A DNA stretch of 64,000 nt from Psychromonas sp. psych-6C06 (GCF_002835465.1 NZ_PIZM01000008.1:124001-188000); one strand, 5' to 3'. Positions 48,016 through 57,267 are shown, counted from the first letter of the stretch. Notes: generated by a model from the letters alone, not told the origin. Numbers and translations are program-made.

Positions 48016-49401
48016 TTATCTAGTTGATGTAAAAAGCAGGTTAGCAAAATTACTATAGATCCCATTAGCAACTGCAAACCACATAGTCCCATCTTCAATA
48101 CGATCAACTCCCTCATCTACCACAGTAACAAAGCCTTTATAACCTTCACCAACATGGTCACATAGAGTATTTTCTGTCACAGTAAAGTCAATATTATAAA
48201 TATTGACAGTAGGCTCAGGGATAGTCAGTTGCCCACTTAAACGACAACGGTTAAAATCTCCCACGAAACCTTTTAACATCGTAGGAGTTTCTGGAAATTG
48301 TCTTAATCTATATTTGTTGTTTTTATCTTGATTCAGAGTATTTGTCTTACCATACCAAAGCGATTCATCATTAAGTAGGCGAGGGTAAGTTGCATCTTTT
48401 TGGTATTCAGCATCACGAGAGGTATCAAAAGTAAGTACCCCTTGACCATAGTTTTGAGTCGGACCAGCAAGAGTAACCGTAAATGAGACTTGATTTTCTA
48501 TCACACCTGAAGCATCAACTGTTTCTGTAAAAAGACCATCTTTATAAACATCTACTTCAGCGAAAAAAGTTTGCCCTTCATAACTTAAAATACGACCGTC
48601 ATATAGTACATTTTCACCTGTCAAGGCTGCTAGCGTATCAAATAACATAAAGTGTTCGTTATGGATAATGGCTTGAGTAGCCACTAAGTTTGTGGTCTCT
48701 CCATTTACACTCCCAGTCCCTTCAAACAATCCACTTGGCTCAGCGCTTCGAGTCGTGATTTTAAAGTTCTCTGTCGCTGAACCAATCGTTAGCGATGCGT
48801 TAATCAGAGTAGCAATTTTGTCTGACGAAGTAGCACGTAAAGTAACAAATTGACCGTCATTGATCTTACCTGCGATAGCAGTATAAGCACCACCATCAAC
48901 CGAATATTCTCCGCCAATAACACTGATTGGCACTTCAACATTAATGCCCGAAACGGTGATGCTATCTGAAACGATTTCAGTCGCTAAGAACACATCATTT
49001 TTTGGTGCAAAAGTAAAGGGGGCAGGGGTGATATCCCCCTGCACAATCACTTTACGTTCAACACTGGTTTTATTACCCGCTTCATCACTAGCACTGTACG
49101 TTAAGGTATAAGTATCAGGTGAAACACCGACAATCCCCGAAAAAGTCACCGCCACCGCGCCATCGACATCATCTAACGCTGTTGCACCGGGCTCGTTAAA
49201 TATGACTTTATCAGCAAGTGTCATCGGATTATCACCCACGAGCGTTATCACTGGCGCAGTGCTATCTTTTTTTGCAACAGGTGTGCTTGGAGTAGCATCT
49301 GAACCACCACCGCCACCACCACAACCAGCGAGTGCGGTTAAACTTAAGACAAGCGCCGTTAATGGCGCTTTTTTAGTAAAGACGATTGATGAAACAGTCA
49401 T
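48016..49401 (-). CDS. Surface lipoprotein with DUF5011-type Ig-like domain
   Basis: This 461-residue lipoprotein has a signal peptide KKAPLTALVLSLTALAGC with lipobox LAGC, directly followed by six glycines, a common spacer in marine lipoproteins. Residues about 45-125 form one immunoglobulin-like DUF5011 unit (APVITLVGDNPMTLADKVIF, EPGATALDDVDG, YTLTYSASDEAGNKTSVERK). The remaining 330 residues are beta-rich and unrecognised, with two cysteines in the last third (NRCRLSG, NTLCDHV). It probably sits on the outer membrane. The start is moved to ATG 49401, which has AAGGAAG at the right distance, instead of the frame start at 49419. Confidence 0.78.
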   Translation of the reverse strand: MTVSSIVFTKKAPLTALVLSLTALAGCGGGGGGSDATPSTPVAKKDSTAPVITLVGDNPMTLADKVIFNEPGATALDDVDGAVAVTFSGIVGVSPDTYTLTYSASDEAGNKTSVERKVIVQGDITPAPFTFAPKNDVFLATEIVSDSITVSGINVEVPISVIGGEYSVDGGAYTAIAGKINDGQFVTLRATSSDKIATLINASLTIGSATENFKITTRSAEPSGLFEGTGSVNGETTNLVATQAIIHNEHFMLFDTLAALTGENVLYDGRILSYEGQTFFAEVDVYKDGLFTETVDASGVIENQVSFTVTLAGPTQNYGQGVLTFDTSRDAEYQKDATYPRLLNDESLWYGKTNTLNQDKNNKYRLRQFPETPTMLKGFVGDFNRCRLSGQLTIPEPTVNIYNIDFTVTENTLCDHVGEGYKGFVTVVDEGVDRIEDGTMWFAVANGIYSNFANLLFTSTR

Positions 49402-49695
49402 ATAACTTCCTTGTAACAATAAGAATTTAAATTGATTGGCATTAACTAACGTAACAGCATGAATAAAATGACAAATTTATAGGCAGGAATTTATCAAATT
49501 TGAACATAAATTTATATCAAAATATCTAAAAGTCGATCTTCTTTACACTTTATTTGTTTTAAAGCAGATAAAGTGAAGAAATAAACAATAAAATCATAAA
49601 CATAAAAATAAATAGTTAGGCGATTTGTCACGTTACTGTCACGAATTCGGACTAGCCTATCAATACGACTGGGTATTACTGCAAGGGGAATAGAA

Positions 49696-49776
49696 ATGAA
49701 TGTATTTCAATCACTATCATTATTAGCATTATTACAACTGCTGGCTTTAATATCTTCGGGGATATGGCTGGTTTAA
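49696..49776 (+). CDS. Possible small hydrophobic peptide, 26 residues
   Basis: ATG at 49696 follows AAGGGGAATAGAA and opens a 26-codon frame ending TAA: MNVFQSLSLLALL followed by QLLALISSGIWLV. It would be a single membrane helix with no charged residues. It stands alone in the spacer between the lipoprotein and the MscS gene and is followed 92 bases on by a hairpin. Many real bacterial membrane peptides look like this, but so can chance; the strong SD is the main support. Confidence 0.4.
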   Translation: MNVFQSLSLLALLQLLALISSGIWLV

Positions 49777-49868
49777 CGCTTACACCTTTTATCAATGTAA
49801 CCACTGTCGCTTTGTACTAGTTTTAATAACGCGAATACAAGGTTATTGCTGAATTCATCACCTAATAT

Positions 49869-49901
49869 AATAACCAGTGCAATCTACTTGCACTGGTTAT
49901 T
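49869..49901. terminator. Hairpin terminator between the small ORF and the MscS gene
   Basis: A perfect 14-bp stem (AATAACCAGTGCAA/TTGCACTGGTTATT) around TCTAC. It lies 11 bases past the stop of the minus-strand MscS gene and could end transcripts from both sides; T runs are short on both. Confidence 0.7.
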
Positions 49902-49911
49902 TGTACCGCAA

Positions 49912-51612
49912 TTAATCTGCAGCTGATACTGCAGGGTAAACATGTATATCACGCTGTGGGAATGGAATAGAGATGCCATCTTGGTCAAATCGCATTTTCA
50001 CTTGACGTGTTAAATCCCAATACACCTCCCAATAGTCCTCTGTTTTGACCCATGGTCTAACCACAAAGTCTACCGATGATTCGTTTAATACATGCAGTTT
50101 TACCACTGCCTCTGGCTCTGCAAGTACCATTGGGTGTGCTAATACAAGCTCAGTTAATACCGATTCGGTTTTTTCAATATCATCGGAGTAACCGATGCCA
50201 AATACCAAATCAACTCGGCGTAATTTTTGTGCGGTAACATTTTTGATCACATCACCCCAAATTTTACTGTTAGGAATAACCAATGTTTGGTTATCGATAG
50301 TCAAAATGGTGGTAGAAACTAAATTCATGCTTTCAACTTTGCCAAACACGCCACCACCGACTTCAACTAAATCGCCAACATCATATGGGCGATAAATGAG
50401 GATCATCATGCCGGCAGCAAAGTTGCCAAGTGTATCTTGCAGGGCAAAACCAATGATGAAACCAGCCACCCCTAAGCCGGCTAAAATGGGTGCTAGCGAT
50501 ATGCCAAGTTGAGCGAGTGCGATAAACAATCCCAAAATCATGATCAATCTGCTTACCGATGAGATAATCATCTCTTTCATTAAAGATGATAGGTTTAATT
50601 TGGTTTTACTGAGGCTTTTACGCAATAGGTTACGTGCGACCTTTGCTAATGAGCGGAATATATAATAGATGGCAATAATCAGTAAAATGTTGAATATCCA
50701 TTCACCGCCATACTCAACCATATACTCAGAGACACGCTGCGTAAGGCGGTTAAACATGCCAGTTAGCAGGTTAAAGTCTAACACTTCAGAGGTGATTTGC
50801 CCGCCAAGCTTGAGGATTGTTTGCTGATAAAAGGCAGCATCAAACCCGAGTTGGGTAAGTAAATCTGCAGTTAAGCTAAAACTTCCTCTCGCAACGACTA
50901 GTTGCTCGGTGACCACGGCAAGGGTGTCTTTTAAGGATTGGTTATCAGTTTTGACACCGATTAAAATTTTCAGCTCTTCTCGCTTTTTAACGACTAACTC
51001 AACCATCCCTGAAAAAGACTCTGCGCGATTATAAAGTTGCTCAATTAAATAGCTTTTGGTGTTGGCAACATCAAAACCTAAGCCTTGTTGATTAAGCACC
51101 TGCTGCGTCATCGCGCTATAGACTGTGTCTTGCAATGATAAATGGGAAATATAAAGACGTAATGATTCTGTGCTGTATGGCTCTTGCTTCGCGTAGTTTT
51201 CATTAAAGTTGGTTTGTAATTTATGGATGCCTTGTTTTAACGCTTGATTATTCTGCTCAATTATCGGTGCCATTTCAGCCATAATAGCAAGGTTGTCATG
51301 GCCCTTTTTTTTATCTTCTATCAATATTGCTGATAATTTGTTTAAGGTTTCGAAGGCGGTTAAATGTCGTTGAAATAAACGGTATTCAAGCGCTTCTTTT
51401 TCAAGCGTCGACAAGCTAATTTTATAATTTTGTATCTGGTCAATACGCTCTTGTTGTCGCTTATATCGCGCCAGTAGTTCTTCCGGTTGTTCACTCTCTG
51501 CCTGTGTGGTACTTTTTTGCTCTGCATCAGCCGCTTGTATGACACTAAATGGAGCAATAAAACAACATATCCCTAACAGTAATAAGCAGCGATTAATCCA
51601 TTGTTTATACAT
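49912..51612 (-). CDS. MscS-family mechanosensitive channel with large periplasmic domain
   Basis: This 566-residue inner-membrane protein begins with a Sec signal peptide (LLLLGICCFIAPFSVIQAA). A helical, coiled-coil-like periplasmic part follows (about 30-300), then membrane helices at about 305-330 and 350-375. The MscS pore region is LAGLGVAGFIIGFALQDTLG and NFAAGMMILIYRPYDVGD (about 385-425). The cytoplasmic beta domain contains IPNSKIWGDVIKN and the C-terminal alpha/beta domain. The pore glycine-alanine pattern matches MscS, so tension-gated ion release under osmotic downshock is the expected role. The N-terminal extension is unlike plain MscS and recalls the YbdG/YnaI or MscK-type larger channels. 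Confidence 0.9.
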   Translation of the reverse strand: MYKQWINRCLLLLGICCFIAPFSVIQAADAEQKSTTQAESEQPEELLARYKRQQERIDQIQNYKISLSTLEKEALEYRLFQRHLTAFETLNKLSAILIEDKKKGHDNLAIMAEMAPIIEQNNQALKQGIHKLQTNFNENYAKQEPYSTESLRLYISHLSLQDTVYSAMTQQVLNQQGLGFDVANTKSYLIEQLYNRAESFSGMVELVVKKREELKILIGVKTDNQSLKDTLAVVTEQLVVARGSFSLTADLLTQLGFDAAFYQQTILKLGGQITSEVLDFNLLTGMFNRLTQRVSEYMVEYGGEWIFNILLIIAIYYIFRSLAKVARNLLRKSLSKTKLNLSSLMKEMIISSVSRLIMILGLFIALAQLGISLAPILAGLGVAGFIIGFALQDTLGNFAAGMMILIYRPYDVGDLVEVGGGVFGKVESMNLVSTTILTIDNQTLVIPNSKIWGDVIKNVTAQKLRRVDLVFGIGYSDDIEKTESVLTELVLAHPMVLAEPEAVVKLHVLNESSVDFVVRPWVKTEDYWEVYWDLTRQVKMRFDQDGISIPFPQRDIHVYPAVSAAD

Positions 51613-51943
51613 CGTTATTTCCTTGTTTAAGTATTAATTTTAAATTTGTATTTATCATAGACATGCAATACCAATCTGAATAAATAGCTGATTTATTTCA
51701 CTGGTAAAAACAACTTACTTCTTCGCTATAAGTTTCGTAAAGGGAGCAACCATTTAGCTCAACTTCTGCCTTGAATTAAGCTATTTTTCCTACGCTAAAT
51801 TTAAATCATATACTTATTCACTTTGGTATCACATTGTTTGCAAAGTTTATAGATCACAAATAACAACTTTATGTCACTCATGATAAAGGCGCACCAATGC
51901 TGGCACGTCTCTTTGTATTATTGTGTTACGAAGGCAAAATTAT
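51613..51943. other. Intergenic region holding MITE copy C
   Basis: Between the divergently spaced MscS and helicase genes. About half is the MITE-like repeat at 51668-51829; the rest shows no gene or clear promoter. Confidence 0.5.
51668..51829 (-). repeat. MITE-like repeat, copy C (diverged, 162 bp)
   Basis: Starts ATACCAATCTG and ends CTTTGGTAT. It aligns along its whole length with copy B in the same orientation (TTTCGTAAAGGGA, CTTTTTCC-like and TTGATCA-like words in order) but with many substitutions, so it is an older insertion. Confidence 0.65.
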
Positions 51944-53245
51944 TTATATGTTGCCTGACCAGATATCAGCATTGATTTGCTCACTCTGTTTGCGCTTTTT
52001 CTTGCCACTTCCTGCGGGTTTAGCGACTGATTTTGGTCCTTTATTGAATGCATTACTCAGCGCTTCATTAAGTTCAAAACCCGCAACTTGTTCATGCTCG
52101 AGGCGAATTTTATGCTTCTTCTCAATCACTTTAAAATGATGCGCATCGTCACTGTCGATAATAGAAAGCGCTAGCCCCACTTCTCCTGCACGGCCACTTC
52201 TGCCGATACGATGCATATAATCAGCTGGACTTCTTGGTAAATCAAAATTAATCACAACTGGTAGCTTTTCTATATCTAATCCGCGCGCTGCGATATCAGT
52301 GGCAATAAGCACTTGAATCTCTCCTGCTTTAAAGGCATTTAGTACGCGACTTCGCGCGCCTTGACCTTTATCGCCATGAAAAACTTCAGCGCTGATGCCT
52401 CGTTTTGCCAATTTTTCTGCAAGGTGATTACAACCACTTTTAGCATTGACAAATATTAGCGCTTGTTGCCATTGATGTTGTTTAATTAGGTGCGCTAGTA
52501 GTGCCGTTTTTTGCCCCTTATTAACATTAAAGACACGTTGCACTAAGGTGCTGGCATCATTGCTTTGTAGTTGCACCTCTTCGGGATCATTAAGCAATGT
52601 AAGAGTCAGCGATTTAACTTGCTCTGGAAACGTTGCAGAAAAGAGTAAAGTTTGTTTTTTAGCTGGCATTAATGCTAATAGGTTGTTGAGTTCTTCTGTA
52701 AAACCCAGACTTAACATACGATCAGCTTCATCGAGTACTAAGGTCTTAAGCTGCTCGAGTTTGATCGCATTACTTGAAATCAAATCTAATAATCGACCCG
52801 GTGTTGCGACAATAATATCGGCGCCACCACGTAATGCTAGCATCTGCGTATTGACAGATACACCACCGAATACTGCCACTGTTTTTATCGAGCCGTTCAG
52901 GTGAGCAGCATAGGATTTAATATCATCTGCCACCTGCTTTGCGAGTTCTCGCGTGGGTACTAAAACAAGCCCAGTAACAAGGTTACCTTTGTTTTTATTA
53001 TCTTTAGTTGGTTTACCCGCCTGTATTTTTTGCAAAAGAGGTAAGGCAAACGCGGCTGTTTTTCCTGAGCCAGTATTCGCACCCGCAATCAAGTCTCTCC
53101 CTGCTAATACCGTTGGGATAACAGAGGCTTGTATTGGCGTTGGATGCTTGTATTGCAACTCGGTCAGACGCGCCACTAACGGTGCTATAAGGCCAAGTTG
53201 GATAAACTCGGGAGAAGTCGTGTTCGTTGAAGTAACAGTGCTCAT
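51944..53245 (-). CDS. DEAD-box ATP-dependent RNA helicase (RhlE-like)
   Basis: This 433-residue helicase has the full motif set: the Q motif HPTPIQASVIP, motif I AGANTGSGKTAAF, Ia VPTRELAKQ, Ib TPGRLLD, motif II LDEADRML, motif III FSATF, motif V ATDIAARGLDIE, and motif VI HRIGRSGRAG. The C-terminal tail is short and basic (SGKKKRKQSEQINADIWSGN), without the DbpA- or DeaD-type RNA-binding domain, which points to the RhlE group. Such helicases often help ribosome assembly or cold growth, plausible in a psychrophile. The frame opens at a TTG at 53266; ATG 53245 is preferred. Confidence 0.9.
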   Translation of the reverse strand: MSTVTSTNTTSPEFIQLGLIAPLVARLTELQYKHPTPIQASVIPTVLAGRDLIAGANTGSGKTAAFALPLLQKIQAGKPTKDNKNKGNLVTGLVLVPTRELAKQVADDIKSYAAHLNGSIKTVAVFGGVSVNTQMLALRGGADIIVATPGRLLDLISSNAIKLEQLKTLVLDEADRMLSLGFTEELNNLLALMPAKKQTLLFSATFPEQVKSLTLTLLNDPEEVQLQSNDASTLVQRVFNVNKGQKTALLAHLIKQHQWQQALIFVNAKSGCNHLAEKLAKRGISAEVFHGDKGQGARSRVLNAFKAGEIQVLIATDIAARGLDIEKLPVVINFDLPRSPADYMHRIGRSGRAGEVGLALSIIDSDDAHHFKVIEKKHKIRLEHEQVAGFELNEALSNAFNKGPKSVAKPAGSGKKKRKQSEQINADIWSGNI

Positions 53246-53500
53246 TGATATTAGGGCTCGATGCAAAGAATAGAGCCGAGCATTTTAGCTTATTTAGTAG
53301 CGCTTAAGTAGGTTTTCGCTAAATGAAGATCTGTTTTTAACCTTTTTAACTACGATAAACAGCTTTTCATAGTGATTACATTTAAGTATTTGTTCTAAAT
53401 TCTACGCAAAACAGATGGCTTAATTAAAGGAAGGTTTTAAGAACAGCGATTGTGTACTTATGCAAGTTTGAATGTAACAGTCATAGAAAACACTGATATT

Positions 53501-53537
53501 AAAAAAGCATAATAGCTTGAGCCATTATGCTTTTTTT
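53501..53537 (-). terminator. Terminator of the PEP-CTERM-like gene
   Basis: AAAAAAGCATAAT pairs with ATTATGCTTTTTT around a short loop, with T runs on both strands. It lies 18 bases past the stop of the minus-strand gene. Confidence 0.88.
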
Positions 53538-53554
53538 CAGGGTTAGGAATCTTA

Positions 53555-54199
53555 TTAAGCGCTGAACTTGCGACGACTCCAGCCTAAACCTAACAGTACC
53601 ATTGCGAATAATGCTAACCCACTTGGCGCAGGGACACTTGCTAGTTGAACATTATCAAGTAACAGACCTATATTATCATCATCGTTATTACCACCACGGG
53701 CATTAAAGCCTATTCGTCCTTCGACTCCTGTACCTACAAAACTGTAGCTATAGGTATCAAAGCTCGCGTTTGAGTCTAAAGTGATTAAGTTGCTTAATAG
53801 ATTATTACCACTAATACCATCTACGGTTGTGATAAAGCTACGTGCTCTATTTTCACCGTCATTACGTTGATCACCTGCTAAATCAAACGTTAGTTGATAA
53901 TTCATATTCAGTTCAAAAAAGAATTTATCACTGCTGACAATTTTTCCTGATTCGCCTGTTGAACCATCTAAATCAACAAAACCCATGTAACCAGGTTGGT
54001 TAAGGCTTTCCCAGCTACCACCAGGTGCAACAATATCGATAGATCCTTTGTTAACCTTCCAGTTACTACCAATAGTTGTGGTATAGGTCCCTTCTTGATA
54101 ACTATTAAAATCATCTTCAAACATAACCGTTGAATGGGCAACAGTTGCCATCGTGCCCAATAATAAAGCCAGCGCAGTATTTTTAAATGTATTGATCAT
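53555..54199 (-). CDS. Secreted protein with PEP-CTERM-like sorting signal
   Basis: This 214-residue exported protein starts with a Sec signal peptide (FKNTALALLLGTMATVAHS). The mature domain is beta-rich (EDDFNSYQEGTYTTTIGSNW and LTFDLAGDQRN), like a jelly-roll carbohydrate-binding module, but I cannot name it. The C-terminus VPAPSGLALFAMVLLGLGWS then RRK has the layout of a PEP-CTERM tag: short motif, hydrophobic helix, basic end; the motif reads PAP rather than PEP. This tag is normally cut by an exosortase, which is not in the window. ATG 54199 with AAGGAATAG upstream is preferred over the frame start at 54247. Confidence 0.78.
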   Translation of the reverse strand: MINTFKNTALALLLGTMATVAHSTVMFEDDFNSYQEGTYTTTIGSNWKVNKGSIDIVAPGGSWESLNQPGYMGFVDLDGSTGESGKIVSSDKFFFELNMNYQLTFDLAGDQRNDGENRARSFITTVDGISGNNLLSNLITLDSNASFDTYSYSFVGTGVEGRIGFNARGGNNDDDNIGLLLDNVQLASVPAPSGLALFAMVLLGLGWSRRKFSA

Positions 54200-54349
54200 A
54201 TCTATTCCTTTACTTGCATTTTCGCAGTTCATAAAAATAAAGCACACTTTATGCCAATAATTTCCTGCCCTTATAGATTAGTAAGTTAGTAAGTTTGTAC
54301 AAAATGCCAAACAGGTAATTGCAAAATAATTCGACACTTTATATCAAGG

Positions 54350-55126
54350 TTAGTCACACAGAACAGCGGTAATTAACTGCTCATTGTCTTGCAAGTAGCG
54401 AATATCTTTTAAATATGCGAGGTGATGACCATCATTAATGTTTTCTACAAATGCAGTATTGTTTTTCTTTGCCTCACTTTGCATATAATCAACTAAAGTT
54501 CGAATACGTTCAATCATCACTTGTACTAACCGTTTACGATCAGGCTCGTCGAGCTGATATGCATCACAGAACATTTTTGCTCTTTGTGACTGACTGTTAA
54601 TGTCGCCAAGCGCATCAAAGGGATCTGTTTTAAATGGAGACCAACAATAAATTGCATAGGCGACATCCCAAACTCTCGGTGCAGGGTGTGCAGTGTCGAA
54701 ATCAAATATTGCCACTGTTTGTTTGTCTATGAGAGCAACATTATAGGGGGCAAAATCACCATGACAGATCACTTCATTGACATTACGACTTGGTAGCATC
54801 CATTGTAAGTCGGCTGTTTGCGATGAATTAATAAAGCTCAGCGTGGCATCGTGAAAACAACGTAACAAAGTAGCCGCCGAAGTTAAAGCTTGCTCTGTTG
54901 CGATATTCCCTACTAGCGGATAATTGTAAACATCCCCCTTTACATAGGAGACAATCTCATTGCCTTGGTCATCAAAACCGATGGGATATGGTGCTCCTGT
55001 AAAGCCGACTTCATGCAAGTGAAGTAACAATTGATGCACGGCATCAGACCAAAAACCTTTAGGGCGATAGACTTTATCTTTCTCACGAAAGACTTGACCA
55101 ATACGGCCACCTTCAAGTGTTTGCAA
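54350..55126 (-). CDS. Aminoglycoside phosphotransferase-fold (APH) kinase
   Basis: This 258-residue APH/choline-kinase-fold protein has the catalytic loop VICHGDFAPYNV (H122, D124, N129) and the metal site FDFDTAHP (D142, D144), followed by WDVAYAIYCW. The N-lobe is short (about 1-75) with KVYRPKGFWSD. The small molecule it phosphorylates cannot be predicted; family members act on antibiotics, choline, homoserine or sugars, and nothing in the neighbourhood points to antibiotic resistance. It stands alone between the PEP-CTERM-like gene and the phosphate transporter. The sequence before the ATG has GGAGGTAA in reach, which supports the start. Confidence 0.88.
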   Translation of the reverse strand: MQTLEGGRIGQVFREKDKVYRPKGFWSDAVHQLLLHLHEVGFTGAPYPIGFDDQGNEIVSYVKGDVYNYPLVGNIATEQALTSAATLLRCFHDATLSFINSSQTADLQWMLPSRNVNEVICHGDFAPYNVALIDKQTVAIFDFDTAHPAPRVWDVAYAIYCWSPFKTDPFDALGDINSQSQRAKMFCDAYQLDEPDRKRLVQVMIERIRTLVDYMQSEAKKNNTAFVENINDGHHLAYLKDIRYLQDNEQLITAVLCD

Positions 55127-55254
55127 ATTACCTCCATCGTTTTACTAAAATCAGTATTTTAGAGTATTTTTGTAGCGGAAGATAATTTTCAGTAAAAATG
55201 AGAACAGAGAAGTGACAAGTAGCGCAAGGACTGCGCTACTTGTAGGTGGTCAAT

Positions 55255-56394
55255 TTAGCGGACACCAATCATGATTAAACCAGGTATAACAAAGAAAGTC
55301 CCGAGCACATAACCAAGCGCAAGCAGTTTATTATTGGTCCCCACTTCCGCTAAATGCTCAGCTAATCGTAATGGTATTTCACGCAACACTGGAATTCCGT
55401 ATATAACAACGACCGCTAAAAAGTTAAACAGGAAATGGACTAATGCGATTGTTAAAGCAGCTTCTGCAGCAGAGCCAGAAATAGCAGTCGCAGCAAGTAG
55501 CGCGGTGATCGTTGTGCCAATGTTTGCACCTAATGTAAATGGATATATTTGGCGTGTTGTGAACATGCCACTACCTGCGAGGGGTATCATTAGGCTTGTT
55601 GACGTTGATGACGATTGCACCATTACGGTCATCAATGCGCCCGATGCAACACCAGTTACAGGACCTTTACCAATTGTATTATGCAGGATATTTTTAGCGC
55701 GGCCGACGAGTACTTTCTTGAGCACTTTTCCTAAAAACGTCACCGAAAATAAGATTATTAATACGCCTGTAATAACCATCACGATGCCGACCATTTTACC
55801 AGGAACAACCGAAACAAGTTCACTGATAAAGTTCACTCCCGGTTTAGTCATCGCTTTCATGAAGTTAAACTCTTTCATTGAAACATTGGCACCATCAACA
55901 AAAAAGTGAGCGGTTGCAGTTGCTATTTTCTCTAACATGCCAAACATTAATTCAAGCGGTAAGAAAATAATAACAGCAAGTAAGTTAAAGAAGTCATGTA
56001 CCGTGGCAGCACTAAAAGCACGTTTGAATTCAGCTTTATCTCTCACGTGTCCGATTGAAACAATCGTATTAGTGATGGTTGTACCAATATTTGCCCCCAT
56101 GATCATCGGAATAGCAATTGAAAGAGGTAAACCACCAGCAACAAGACCAACAATCACAGCGGTGACCGTTGAAGAAGATTGTACTAATGCCGTTGCTAAT
56201 GTTCCTAAAATAAGAGCAATGAAAGGATTTGTGACAAACTCAAATATCTGCTCAGCACCAGCTGCACCCCCTGAGAATATTTTAAAACCACTGCCAACAG
56301 TACTCACCGCTACTAGCATGCTGTAAATAAGAAAAATTACTGCTACCCAGTTAAATAATTTATTTGTTTTAAAGTTGTTATTAAACACACTCAT
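55255..56394 (-). CDS. nptA: NptA-type Na+/phosphate cotransporter
   Basis: This 379-residue inner-membrane transporter is of the SLC34-like NptA family. Two inverted-topology repeats carry the signature QSSS: LVQSSSTVTAVIVGLVAGG with GANIGTTITNT, and MVQSSSTSTSLMIPLAGSG with LGANIGTTITAL. Eight or more hydrophobic helices are visible. It should import inorganic phosphate with sodium, useful for a marine bacterium. The upstream spacer carries two Pho-box-like arrays on its own strand (56445-56473, 56494-56511), which suggests induction by PhoB under phosphate limitation, in line with the alkaline phosphatase at 60.7 kb. Confidence 0.93.
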   Translation of the reverse strand: MSVFNNNFKTNKLFNWVAVIFLIYSMLVAVSTVGSGFKIFSGGAAGAEQIFEFVTNPFIALILGTLATALVQSSSTVTAVIVGLVAGGLPLSIAIPMIMGANIGTTITNTIVSIGHVRDKAEFKRAFSAATVHDFFNLLAVIIFLPLELMFGMLEKIATATAHFFVDGANVSMKEFNFMKAMTKPGVNFISELVSVVPGKMVGIVMVITGVLIILFSVTFLGKVLKKVLVGRAKNILHNTIGKGPVTGVASGALMTVMVQSSSTSTSLMIPLAGSGMFTTRQIYPFTLGANIGTTITALLAATAISGSAAEAALTIALVHFLFNFLAVVVIYGIPVLREIPLRLAEHLAEVGTNNKLLALGYVLGTFFVIPGLIMIGVR

Positions 56395-56444
56395 GTTGAT
56401 ACCTATTGATGTAATCGCTTAAATACTATCGATCGCCACACTAT

Positions 56445-56511
56445 GTGACAGTTATGTTTCATTTTTTTGACAGGTGCATTTAAGCAGAGCAATATTACAG
56501 AAATGTGACAG
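56445..56511 (-). promoter_or_regulatory. Two Pho-box-like arrays upstream of nptA
   Basis: On the minus strand, reading toward nptA: CTGTCAC-ATTT-CTGTAAT (56494-56511), then CTGTCAA-AAAA-ATGAAAC-ATAA-CTGTCAC (56445-56473). Units are 7 bases with 4-base spacers, an 11-base period like the PhoB box (CTGTCAT-type repeats). The last unit ends 51 bases before the ATG. Middle units are degenerate. Confidence 0.6.
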
Positions 56512-56751
56512 GTTGTTATTGTTTTATCAATGTTATCAAATAAAACAAAACAACCCATTAAATTCAATAACTTAGGGTTTGAATTAAGTTTTATTTGGGA
56601 AAATAAAATGGGCGATTGAAGTGAAAAGTGCTCTTCGGAGTTATAGCAATTGAGTTTAAGTCAGTGATCTAAATTTTACTCAGGTAAAGCTATTTTATTG
56701 TGTTTGGTATCATTGAGCACTTTGTACGAGCGAGGCTTATTTTAGTGACTG
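56512..56751. other. AT-rich spacer between nptA and the BLUF gene
   Basis: Apart from the Pho-box-like arrays at its left side nothing is recognisable. No terminator hairpin with a T run was found after the BLUF gene. Confidence 0.4.
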
Positions 56752-57171
56752 CTAAAATGATAGGTGTGTTTTTTTAAATTCGAGCATTAACATATCAACA
56801 CTCGTGCTAGACATGTCATAAGGGTTAAAATCAACACTGGTTGAAAATTTTAAAATTAGTGGGTCTGTAAACTGTGATGTAGGGATATAACCCATGCACC
56901 AGTCGTTAAATTCTCTTACATGTATCGGATTATATTCCAAAATCATAATGTCGGTATGGCGTTCATCATTAATAATTTTATTATAGGTCTCATTAATCGC
57001 TTTTCGAGAGCCTTCAAGACATTGAATAAAGTATTTACGCTGAAAACAGAGCATGCCTGTAATGCCATTTTTACTATTATTTTTTCGGCCAATTCGCAGA
57101 ATATCTTCCAATGAAGATGCCTCAAATTTATCTGTGATAGTACTTACATAAATCAATCTTGTCAGTGGCAT
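56752..57171 (-). CDS. Stand-alone BLUF-domain blue-light photoreceptor
   Basis: This 139-residue flavin photoreceptor is one BLUF domain and a short C-terminal tail. The flavin site residues are present: Y8 in RLIYVST, N31/N32 in RIGRKNNSKNGITG, Q50 in FIQCLEG, and W91/M93 in NDWCMGY. BLUF domains switch a hydrogen-bond network around FAD when lit. Single-domain forms such as this act through a partner protein, which cannot be named here. In the family they control motility, biofilm or gene expression. A PilZ protein lies 1.2 kb away on the other strand, but a link is only a guess. Confidence 0.93.
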   Translation of the reverse strand: MPLTRLIYVSTITDKFEASSLEDILRIGRKNNSKNGITGMLCFQRKYFIQCLEGSRKAINETYNKIINDERHTDIMILEYNPIHVREFNDWCMGYIPTSQFTDPLILKFSTSVDFNPYDMSSTSVDMLMLEFKKTHLSF

Positions 57172-57267
57172 ACAATCTCCATTTACTGTTTAAGCGATAA
57201 GTTAAATATAATCTAACTCTAATAAAAAGCGAGTATGCCCGCACTATCCATAACTTGAAAAAGTATC

